64,000 nt of DNA from CAYLHX01 sp964383675 (lineage in GTDB: Bacteria; Patescibacteriota; Gracilibacteria; UBA1369; LOWO2-01-FULL-3), in NCBI GenBank assembly GCA_964383675.1, contig CAYLHX010000003.1, forward strand, positions 7,468-71,467. Reading direction: 5' to 3'. The position numbers and the translations under genes were made by a program. The notes below the pieces were generated by a model. It searched no databases. It was not told the origin of the DNA and saw only the letters and a list, made by a program, of their open reading frames with translations. Shown here piece by piece: positions 27,201 to 33,586 of the stretch. Position 1 is the stretch's first letter. Every line of letters begins with the position of its first letter.

Positions 27201-27479
27201 TGTTCTTGCCAGTGCCAGTTGATCACCTTTCGGATCCCTTGTTCTATCGACCATCTTATTAAGCAGTCCCATAGCTTTAAAACCGATTATCATTTGACGA
27301 ACCACGTGAGGTACGGCAATAGTTTTCAACTCTTCTTCACCGGGAGCTTGTAATGCAGCGCTAATTTCCTCGTCAAATTCTGCAAGATCTATAAATCTGG
27401 AGGGGGAGTCTGATTGTATTAATGCGTAAGCCATATTATTAAAGTTAACTGCTGATTCTGGAAAAAGCTGCTCCGTCAA
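24201..27479 (-). CDS. Large MoxR-like AAA+ ATPase of the RT system
   Basis: A 1092-residue soluble protein. Residues 1-240 are helical and unassigned. The AAA+ module has Walker A GGAPGLGKT (266-274), a Walker B-like strand IIINEV (406-411), sensor 1 FFTGN (474-478) and an arginine-finger segment ALVSRLADRF (491-500). The Walker B aspartate is Asn (IINE, not IIDE) while the catalytic Glu is kept. Past residue 680 is a compact cysteine cluster, CVVCGVDCCPAH, that could bind zinc, then about 400 helical residues. Its start overlaps the RT stop by 35 bases, pointing to translational coupling. MoxR ATPases usually remodel or activate partners through a vWA protein, which is encoded just downstream. 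It is far longer than ordinary MoxR (about 330), nearer to large ATPases of conflict systems. Confidence 0.85.
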   Translation of the reverse strand: MTEQLFPESAVNFNNMAYALIQSDSPSRFIDLAEFDEEISAALQAPGEEELKTIAVPHVVRQMIIGFKAMGLLNKMVDRTRDPKGDQLALARTKLRDDLLRMARRYGVNLSGGYDKSLEFCQNPDIDFNNLELGQYPATLANFDATTREIQRVTGIADEIYHEVRSVAGSEADFDFGSAVDVAEQYLSEAYQVGPVRDELVQIRDDIYGDSAVRLAIKTRTHLENSRAVQNGAYVLETPTVLDLLNSIHSKVYGRKTSDAIGVALGGAPGLGKTAILSHYIKSVVGVDPVSIDIDPGQSAFTLMAKPSLLESDPIAATLATIEQLKGMEEHTLKGILSLAGAEFMHSIGLTDLNELPDKDVLIAKMRQGLDRIVERQMALALVSAEKRGPYVYGPIFDALEKNVPIIINEVQHLRQADFLHSLLTAIPATDEEAGPMPSWIPEEGEANYKQPKGWFFSTMTGRWMRVPHRFRVFFTGNIGQEFGNAGLPPALVSRLADRFQEMPMLPTEEQVEIAWAWSSNRDGLSNLSKDNAVKLYHLLTVVVPEIERLHNSKNIRGKKSYFSIRTIIAIAKALNPEGKFSANRKPVDLETAIYEQFIQPTIANKHFNSLEIVVAVLFAAGYITTQTLDKITVDVPQFEIGKIRGMYQQLAGGNGAAAKNVKFDLKANSGSYEESCVVCGVDCCPAHTEVIEEHIDDIQLQLNLMNMQLDESTIKKVLELQRKWIANGQWEYLLNYQTASIGGFTRLAPFLTKEKQEALLDYIKTLVEAVLFTDETYSPTRCIKEFQTLQAISSLGLAKDVLDKNRGRIQAYLDNFAEHHFASHTNLQYVKVKDKEEPQAKAAKELNANQVMALRLCDMAKSEGYDVSLSKYEALASGVRVTLARSKSELVRARQIGKDRKKNPFEYIKLIATSTRLFTEDERMQQYLEEKHLDLETSEMIVNLILARLDSSSAITWSTGIDLTPPVRKGRGSEKRIFRGEPAKLPIEAEKLALLDELQLRSEVLEVISEWRTTITNPSLISFFEEHSTVILTAQKAWLEEHRSRLTNNEQAVLYLQHVEKLSKIFGIELQSTIDRVLEPKKFKAPPMREF

Positions 27480-29508
27480 AAATTACGGCACTCGCTTCTT
27501 CAGGTGATCTGTCTTCCAGTTTTTTTCTAAGTTTTCTGGGCTGCTTGGCGGCTTCTATCGCCTTACCACCATAAGTTGATAAGTCATCCAATGCCGGAAA
27601 CCTCCAAAAAGATCCTCGCGCATCACGTCTGGTTTTAGGTGAGCGTCCCTCTGGAGTAAATTTATATCCATCAAGTTCAGCTTTATGCATTTGATAAGGA
27701 TTAGTTAAAATTGCCCCCATTTTTTTACTGACAAATCTGCCGAATTTTTCCTGAAAATCCTCAAAAACAGTACCGATACCCCAAGGCAGTATCAATTCAT
27801 CGCTATTAAAGGCGGTGGCGTTGATTGCAGTAGTATCGTATAAAAGTTCTCTTTGCTCCTCAGATAAATCCAGCAAATTCAGATTAACGCTAAGATACCA
27901 TTTTACGAATTGCAAATAATGTAAGTAGAAAGCTTTTTTTAATTCCGGATGATTAGATAAGTCATCGGGAGAGTTGATCTCAGCTTCTTCGAACTTATCT
28001 TCCAGGGCACTGGCCGCCTCTGTCAGCTCTTCTTCCACTTCTAGCAAATATGATTCCAACTCTTCCATATCCTCGACTTGAATCTCACTTTTCAGCACTG
28101 AAGGTGATATCTCAAAGATAAGATCACCCGTCTCATCATGAACTGTAAGTCTACGTTGATCCTCCATAATGACAACTTGCCATCCGGTCTTTTTTTCTAA
28201 AGCGTCAGTTAATAGCGCTCCTAAATCTTTTACCTTAGACCCCTTGTCAATTGCTGTAAAATCACTCTGAGATAAATCAAAAGAAGACTTTTGTCTTGGT
28301 GTTAGAGCATCTCCCAATTTTTTCCGCAGCGCATCCCAAAGGCGCTCCAAATCTTTTGGCAATACGGTTTTTTGCCCCTTGCGCAAGCGCTCACCGTAAG
28401 GTCTTCCCCATTTCAAAATATTGGCTATATGGGTTGTAGCGCCATGTATTCGACGCACATGGTTTCGCAGATCCTCTTCGTCAAATTGACCATCCAGAAC
28501 ATATCGCATAGCTTCAGCCACTTGGTTTACATACGATGCCGTCGGGGTAAAGGACAGCGGCCCATCACCATCATTCCTTATGTGTGTTCCCAAAATTTTG
28601 ATAGCGGAAGCACGGTCGGCTTCCAATGCTCTGGTTATATGTACTTTTTTTGGATGCATCTTAAAACCGTGTTGCCCTAGCACATCAGCCATTACCGCCA
28701 GCACTCTTTCGTTAAACCCACCGCTTGCCATAACAATTAAGTCATCAGCGTATCTGGCAGAAACTGATACTTGCTCATTTCCCAAAACAGCACGTACCCC
28801 TTGTCGTATCCCAACGTCCAATTTTACCCCCACCCCGTTGGCGATAGCCGGACTGGTTGCAAATCCTTGTGGAAGAACTTCTCCCGGACAAACGATATCT
28901 GCAACCAAATCGGCTAGCTCCAATATCTCATCAGCTGATAATACCGGATTTAACAGCAATACGAAACGATCACGCAAAAATTCCAGAACCTGTTCATAAG
29001 TGACATTGCCAAAATAGTTTTCAATATCCGCTTGATAGGCGGTGCCAACAACATAGCCTTCGGAACTCTTATTCTTCTTCTTTGGAATATTCCCCAATCT
29101 GCACGACACCTCATACTCGTCAATCATGCCCCTTAGCCCCTGCATAGGGTTAAGACCTTTTCGAAAGGCCAAGGCTTCGGGTGATGTTCGGAAGGTTCCC
29201 AATATATTGCTTAATCTGCTTAAGACATAAGCGTAAGTTTCGTCTTGCGGTATCCATAATTCTCGAAATTTACCCGGAGTGGATTTCGGTTCTAATCTTG
29301 AGACGATGGACTCACCGCTGGTGACACGCATCATCATTTCTGCCAAAATTTGCGGATGTACACCGTGTGCCCCATCGGCAACGGTAAGGCGTGAAAGATT
29401 CCTGAGAGCTCTTGGGCTCGGGACCTCGATAATTCGAGGCTGCACTCTCTCATATTGCTTCTTTTTACCGGTCTCGGGGCGTAAAAATGTAGGCAGTGAA
29501 CTTTTCAT
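27445..29508 (-). CDS. Reverse transcriptase, retron/UG-like, with long C-terminal extension
   Basis: A 687-residue RNA-directed DNA polymerase. All seven palm/finger blocks are visible: PGKFRELWIPQ (about 78-88), FRKGLNPMQG (115-124), block 3 with catalytic Asp in QADIENYFGNV (D161), LPQGFATSPAIAN (212-224), RYADDLIV (YADD at 253-256), GFKMHPKKVHI (281-291) and KILGTHI (304-310). LPQG..SP and YADD fit retron, Abi and UG-type RTs; the SQ found at this place in diversity-generating RTs is absent, and no maturase or endonuclease domain is present. Residues 340-687 form a helical, partly acidic extension of unknown role. Two structured RNA genes lie just upstream on the same strand, the layout of retron ncRNA-RT loci, and the AAA+ gene overlaps its 3' end. 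There is no Shine-Dalgarno before the ATG. Catalytic activity is predicted; the RT class needs a phylogeny. Confidence 0.95.
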   Translation of the reverse strand: MKSSLPTFLRPETGKKKQYERVQPRIIEVPSPRALRNLSRLTVADGAHGVHPQILAEMMMRVTSGESIVSRLEPKSTPGKFRELWIPQDETYAYVLSRLSNILGTFRTSPEALAFRKGLNPMQGLRGMIDEYEVSCRLGNIPKKKNKSSEGYVVGTAYQADIENYFGNVTYEQVLEFLRDRFVLLLNPVLSADEILELADLVADIVCPGEVLPQGFATSPAIANGVGVKLDVGIRQGVRAVLGNEQVSVSARYADDLIVMASGGFNERVLAVMADVLGQHGFKMHPKKVHITRALEADRASAIKILGTHIRNDGDGPLSFTPTASYVNQVAEAMRYVLDGQFDEEDLRNHVRRIHGATTHIANILKWGRPYGERLRKGQKTVLPKDLERLWDALRKKLGDALTPRQKSSFDLSQSDFTAIDKGSKVKDLGALLTDALEKKTGWQVVIMEDQRRLTVHDETGDLIFEISPSVLKSEIQVEDMEELESYLLEVEEELTEAASALEDKFEEAEINSPDDLSNHPELKKAFYLHYLQFVKWYLSVNLNLLDLSEEQRELLYDTTAINATAFNSDELILPWGIGTVFEDFQEKFGRFVSKKMGAILTNPYQMHKAELDGYKFTPEGRSPKTRRDARGSFWRFPALDDLSTYGGKAIEAAKQPRKLRKKLEDRSPEEASAVIFDGAAFSRISS

Positions 29509-29526
29509 GATTTAGTTTTAGGAATT

Positions 29527-29769
29527 GGGGGGACTTACGTCCCCCCGCCTTTGGTACGTTGTGCGAAGGTATCTGACAGAAGGCGTCAGCCGGTCCGCGA
29601 AGCGGATCCGTCAGATACCCCAGGGGAATCCCCTCTTCAGCTAGGGGATTTCCCCTGGGCATTGCACTAACTGAGTCTCTCTCACACCTTCCAAGGAAGA
29701 TGGTCAACGAGAGTACCGCCCACCTTGCGGTGGAGGCACCCGCCATAAGACGGGACTGCTACCAAAGAC
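29527..29769 (-). ncRNA. Structured RNA copy 1, adjacent to RT
   Basis: Not a known family to me. On the minus strand it runs 5' GTCTTTGGTAGCAG to a 3' hairpin that ends 18 bases before the RT ATG. Helices (plus coordinates): closing P1 29760-29767 with 29549-29556; a hairpin 29720-29724/29729-29733 with a GCAA loop on the minus strand; a helix 29709-29713/29677-29681; P3 29621-29634/29643-29657; P2 29568-29577/29610-29619 enclosing two small hairpins (29582-29591 and 29594-29606); and a 3' hairpin 29527-29534/29539-29546 with a GTAA loop. GNRA loops appear only if the minus strand is the RNA. Between P1 arms the fold is a multi-branched junction, with P1 resembling the a1/a2 repeats of retron RNAs. 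Confidence 0.85.
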
Positions 29770-29772
29770 GAT

Positions 29773-29801
29773 ATAATGAAACATAGTTGCTAAAAAGTCA
29801 A
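29773..29801 (-). promoter_or_regulatory. Promoter of RNA copy 1
   Basis: On the minus strand TTGACT (29801-29796), a 17-base spacer, and CATTAT (29778-29773), three bases before the conserved RNA 5' end GTCTTTGG. The spacing equals that at copy 2. With no clear terminator after copy 1, it may also drive the RT operon. Confidence 0.72.
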
Positions 29802-29803
29802 TG

Positions 29804-29818
29804 GTATTTCCTAAATAC
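29804..29818. promoter_or_regulatory. Perfect inverted repeat between the two RNA genes
   Basis: GTATTT and AAATAC form a perfect 6-bp inverted repeat with a 3-base centre, directly upstream of the copy 1 -35 box. It could be an operator or part of the 3' end of copy 2. Function is not known. Confidence 0.4.
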
Positions 29819-29825
29819 AAAGATA

Positions 29826-30060
29826 GGGGACCCGAGGGTCCCCATGAACTTTGGTACGTTGTGCAAAGGCTATCGGACTGAGGCGAAGCCGCTCCCGAAG
29901 GGACTGTCCGATAGCCCATTTTGGGGGCGTCCAAAACGCACCCAAAATGGCATGACACTAACTGAGTTTCTCTCACACCACCCAATGATGATGGTCAACG
30001 AGAATACCGCCCACCCTGAGGTGGAGGCACCCGCCAAAAGACGAGACTGCTACCAAAGAC
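29826..30060 (-). ncRNA. Structured RNA copy 2, promoter-proximal
   Basis: Same architecture as copy 1, with the P1 arms offset by about 300 bases. Helices (plus coordinates): P1 30051-30058 with 29849-29856, identical in sequence to copy 1; hairpin 30011-30015/30020-30024 with a TCAG (YNMG) loop on the minus strand; helix 30000-30004/29968-29972, where one pair changes from C-G in copy 1 to T-A here; P3 29917-29925/29941-29949 plus 29927-29930/29936-29939; P2 29868-29878/29906-29916 around two small hairpins (29882-29890 and 29893-29903); 3' hairpin 29826-29832/29837-29843 with a CTCG loop. P2 and P3 differ almost completely in sequence from copy 1 yet remain fully paired, so the fold is under selection. 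Confidence 0.85.
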
Positions 30061-30063
30061 ACG

Positions 30064-30092
30064 AAAATAACAGAATAGAAGGGTTTTGTCAA
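30064..30092 (-). promoter_or_regulatory. Promoter of RNA copy 2
   Basis: On the minus strand TTGACA (30092-30087, perfect), a 17-base spacer, and TATTTT (30069-30064), again three bases before GTCTTTGG. It begins 8 bases past the stop of the upstream bactofilin-like gene, so the system has its own transcription start. Confidence 0.8.
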
Positions 30093-30100
30093 CAGAGGTA

Positions 30101-31267
30101 CTAAACCATCTTCTTCGACTTCATGAATCTAAAGTAGTCGATCTTCATAAGAACTATTGTGCCCACACCAATAAGGAATAACGCACCGTTTATCACCCAA
30201 CCGACGAAAGGTATCATGCCTACAAGGTAATAAACCAAAAGTGCCAAGGCCATGGCTCCGAAGAGTTTGAAGCGGTTTACCTTTTTCTTAAAGTTCATAA
30301 AGTAGCTGACCGTCCAGGCTGAAACAACTATCTTTGAAATGTAAACGAGAATCAGCAAAAGAGCGAAAGCGATCATTGCAATGGGAATACCCAGGATAGT
30401 TATCATTAAAATAATTGAACCTACCACAGCCGTAATTATCGAGAGCAGGCCAACCCCGAAAGCTTTAAACACATTCTTTTTTGTCTCGGCAGCGGCATTC
30501 AAAAGCCAGTTAGGCATGCCCATTACCATAATAAACATTAGAATCAGAGCGGCAAAATAACTTAAAAGTTTTTGCACGAAAAATACATAAGTTACATCTT
30601 CCAAAACCGATTCCCGCTCAAACTTGTTAAATTTTATCTCACCGGCAACTACTCCTTCCGGCACCGGAGTTTCAATCAATGAAGAATATTTTAAATCACC
30701 ACCAATACTGGCTTGATCTGAAATATTCATGGTGTCTTCAACGGTGAGAATGACATTTTTATCAACAGTACCATTCAAAAAGAACATCCCCACTCCGCCG
30801 CGAACCTCTTCTCTAATTTGGCCGTCAATAGTCAAAACTCCTGCGCCTACCACCAGTGTGCCGGCGACAACAGAGCTTTTTCCAATATCCACCTGGCCTC
30901 CACCAATAACCAAATCATCTCCCACATTTCCATAGATAGCCACCTGACCGCCCAAAACTCTCAAATCACCAAAAACATCTCCGGTAACGGTAACTTTTCC
31001 GGCACTAACCACCAAATCTTCGTGAACATCACCATTGATTACTATTGATCCGCCACCAATATAAAGATCACCGAATATATCGGCCTCGATGTTGGAGTTA
31101 CCGGCTAAGACATAGGCGTCATCCAGGAGATTTTGTGTGATCAGAACATTGTCGGCCACCTCCATAGTGATACCAAAAGCCGTTGGAGCAAATAAAAAAG
31201 CAGACATCGCGGTCGACAAACAGCCGACTGACAAATAACGCAAAATTTTTGGGAAGACTCTTTTCAT
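30101..31267 (-). CDS. Polymer-forming (bactofilin-like) exported membrane protein
   Basis: About 388 residues. I start at the ATG at 31267 (MKRVFPKIL), which gives a clean signal peptide ending near TAFG; the frame is open 12 codons upstream. Residues 35-180 form a right-handed beta-helix of repeated glycine-rich turns such as GDLYIGGGSIVINGDVHEDLVVSAGKV (seen as short repeats), typical of bactofilins. The C-terminal 170 residues hold about four to five membrane helices. The beta-helix would lie outside the cytoplasm, unlike classical bactofilins. Function is probably structural; the family assignment rests on the repeats. Confidence 0.75.
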   Translation of the reverse strand: MKRVFPKILRYLSVGCLSTAMSAFLFAPTAFGITMEVADNVLITQNLLDDAYVLAGNSNIEADIFGDLYIGGGSIVINGDVHEDLVVSAGKVTVTGDVFGDLRVLGGQVAIYGNVGDDLVIGGGQVDIGKSSVVAGTLVVGAGVLTIDGQIREEVRGGVGMFFLNGTVDKNVILTVEDTMNISDQASIGGDLKYSSLIETPVPEGVVAGEIKFNKFERESVLEDVTYVFFVQKLLSYFAALILMFIMVMGMPNWLLNAAAETKKNVFKAFGVGLLSIITAVVGSIILMITILGIPIAMIAFALLLILVYISKIVVSAWTVSYFMNFKKKVNRFKLFGAMALALLVYYLVGMIPFVGWVINGALFLIGVGTIVLMKIDYFRFMKSKKMV

Positions 31268-31339
31268 CAAAAATAGTATAACCCAATTGCCAATCCAAGC
31301 CATTTAAACTAGTTGACGCATTGTAATAAACAATTCTAA

Positions 31340-32716
31340 TTAAGGCTTGCGCTCCAGTTTTACCACGCATTCTATATGGAAAGTCTGGGGAAACATGTCC
31401 ACCGGTTGAATGGATTTTACCTCATAACCATAGGCGGCCAACCAATTGCAGTCCCGCGCCAAAGTCGAAGGATTACAGCTTACATAAACCAGTTCATCAA
31501 CTGCGAAACCGTTAATCTTTTCAATCATTTTTTCGGTCAGACCGGCTCGCGGCGGGTCCAGCACAATTAATGAGGGGCGCTCTTGTAGATTTTTTAAAAG
31601 TTTGGCCACGTCTCCGATAAAAAAGTCGATATTTGAGATTTTATTCCTTTCAGCGTTTGCTCTTGCCGATGTTACCGCATCGGGGTTCAGTTCGATGCCG
31701 TAAACATGTTTTACATGCTTGGCCATAAAAAGTCCGATGGTCCCGGTGCCGCAAAACAGATCGAAAACCACCTGGTGATTTCCATCCAAAACCAAATCAA
31801 TCACCTGACTATACAAAACCTCTGCCTGGTAGGTATTAACCTGGAAAAAGGCCTGTGGCAAAATATCAAATTCCAGAGCGTCGCCGCTTGCCAAAATCAT
31901 TTTTTCGGTTAAAGCCTTTTTGCCGTATAAAAGTTTTTCCTTTAAAGTTTTCGGCTGACCCCTCTTACTAATTACCTGGGTCCAATAGATCGAGCTCACT
32001 TCATCTTTAAGCAATTCAGTAAATTCGGCCAGCTCTGCCTCAAAGTTTTTATCGGTACTTTCCGAGGTACTTAAATTTATCATTACCTCACCGGTATGCT
32101 TGGCCTCGCGCACAAAAAGCGATCTGAGTAGTCCCTCTCCGGTTGAAAATTGGTAGGGGAGCCAGCCCTTTGCCTTCACGAAATCTCTAACCTTATTAAC
32201 CAGCTTATAGGAAAACTCCGATTGCAAATGGCACTCCTCCGTATCCAAAATATCGTATCTTCTTTTTGGTAAATGAAAGCCGAGCGTAAAGTTCATCTCT
32301 TCATCGTAGCCGAAAGAGAACTCCATCTTGTTTCGATAGTAGTATTCCTCTTTAGCCGCAAGAGCGTCTTTTACCGGCGGATTATAAATCTTACCGATGC
32401 GCTCAAAAGCATCTATCACATGTTGCTTTTTAAACTCCAGCTGCTTTTCATAAGGCGCGAACTGCAGCTGACACCCCCCGCAGGTTCCGAAATAACGACA
32501 CTTGGCCTCTCTTCGATCACTGGAAGGTTGTACCACCTCTACTAAATCGGCCTCCGCGTATTGTTTTTTTAATCTGGTAAAGCTGGCCTTCACCTTATCT
32601 CCCGGTAAAGTTTTCTCCACAAAAACCGTCATTCCCTCGAATTTACCAATACCAGCGCCGCCAAAGGCCAGACGCTCCATCTCCAACTCCACAATTTGCC
32701 CCTTTTTTAATTGCAT
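31340..32716 (-). CDS. 23S rRNA (uracil-C5)-methyltransferase, RlmD/RumA type
   Basis: Makes m5U in rRNA (RlmD, RlmCD) using SAM. The 458 residues show an N-terminal TRAM domain, then the iron-sulfur cysteines CRYFGTCGGCQLQF with the fourth Cys near residue 160 (EECHL), then SAM motif FDLFCGTGTIGLFMA, LDPPRAGL, and the nucleophile motif VYVSCNPSTLARD. All catalytic parts are present. Distinguishing RlmD from RlmCD or TrmA-like targets is not possible here, so no symbol is given. Confidence 0.94.
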   Translation of the reverse strand: MQLKKGQIVELEMERLAFGGAGIGKFEGMTVFVEKTLPGDKVKASFTRLKKQYAEADLVEVVQPSSDRREAKCRYFGTCGGCQLQFAPYEKQLEFKKQHVIDAFERIGKIYNPPVKDALAAKEEYYYRNKMEFSFGYDEEMNFTLGFHLPKRRYDILDTEECHLQSEFSYKLVNKVRDFVKAKGWLPYQFSTGEGLLRSLFVREAKHTGEVMINLSTSESTDKNFEAELAEFTELLKDEVSSIYWTQVISKRGQPKTLKEKLLYGKKALTEKMILASGDALEFDILPQAFFQVNTYQAEVLYSQVIDLVLDGNHQVVFDLFCGTGTIGLFMAKHVKHVYGIELNPDAVTSARANAERNKISNIDFFIGDVAKLLKNLQERPSLIVLDPPRAGLTEKMIEKINGFAVDELVYVSCNPSTLARDCNWLAAYGYEVKSIQPVDMFPQTFHIECVVKLERKP

Positions 32717-32728
32717 AACCCAGCCATC

Positions 32729-33478
32729 TTAAGCGGACGTATCTGATTTGTCCACCTGAATCTTGGGAGCAGTTTCCAGAATGTTGCCAATGCCAATGTC
32801 AAAATGATGAGCCCTTTTAATAACCCTCTTCAAATGCATCCACATTACAATCATCAAAGGCACAACCATAGCGATTAACCACACCACCTCCGAAAATAGC
32901 AAAAAGTTGAAGGTTCCATGATAAAAAACAGCGAAACCAAGACCTTTCCAGATCAAGAAATCACGTCGTTTCTCTTTGACCGCAAACTTGGCTATTCCGA
33001 TATAAAAGCCCATAATCCCTGAGAACAAAGCATGTGCCGGTACTGAAAAAATCGCTCTGATCAGTGCAACCATAAAACCACCATCCAGAACATACATAAT
33101 GTTTTCAACCGTTGCAAAGCCCAAACTGGCAATAATTGCGTAGGTAATACCATCCATGAACTCGTTAAAGTTTTGGTCATGATAAACATGGGTTTTGACT
33201 ACCCAAAGCTTCAGTGCCTCTTCAACCAAAGCCGCGGTAACAAAGGCCGAAAGGAAAATGTAAATCCACTTATCTCTAAAGGGATCAAGAAAGCCGAGCT
33301 AGAACTCCTCCACAAATATCTCAATAAAAATGGCAAATACCGTTGCTAAAATACCCCAGCGGAAAATCTTCCACTTCAGTTTATGCGGCTCTTTATGCCC
33401 CTTATCCTGCCTCTCAAAATACCACAGCAAAAGAGCCGCCGGTAAAATGGAAAGTATAATTAGCAGAACAGTTTGCAT
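32729..33478 (-). pseudogene. prsW: PrsW-family membrane protease gene with in-frame TAG
   Basis: Read from the ATG at 33478, the frame encodes a PrsW-like glutamic membrane protease: an N-terminal membrane helix (MQTVLLIILSILPAALLLW), a basic loop, then codon 60 is TAG (33301-33299), after which the same frame continues LGFLDPFRDKW and the catalytic segments ALVEEALKLW (EExxK) and GFATVENIMYV. A start downstream of the TAG would lose the first two helices. About 250 codons in total, close to family length. TAG clearly ends other genes here, so general recoding is unlikely. Options are a recent nonsense mutation, a sequencing error, or readthrough. Downstream of the stop there is no ATG before the EExxK segment, only a TTG at 33229. 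Confidence 0.75.
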
Positions 33479-33586
33479 TAGCTCGTTTAAAAGATTGACC
33501 TTGGCTAATTTATCAGGTGTCGACCACCTTGCCTAGTTGTAAAAAAAGGTGTTTTATGGTAAAATTAACAGAAGTAAACAATTAAC

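Noticed and set aside
29465..29985. Open frames across the two RNA genes (29465-29746 and 29704-29985, minus; 29787-30104, plus)
   Set aside because: They run through perfectly paired hairpins and promoters, differ between the copies, and give low-complexity products unlike proteins.
27445..30060. Diversity-generating retroelement
   Set aside because: The RT has LPQG..SP instead of the DGR-type SQ signature, the two RNA copies are not a template/variable pair (differences are compensatory in helices, not adenine-specific), and no variable C-type-lectin gene is near.
27445..30060. Group II intron
   Set aside because: No maturase or endonuclease domain after the RT core, no catalytic domain V, and the RNAs are tandem units with own promoters rather than one ribozyme around the ORF.
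29527..30060. CRISPR array or simple tandem repeat
   Set aside because: Only two units of about 240 bases with large internal differences; no short regular repeats and no cas genes in the window.
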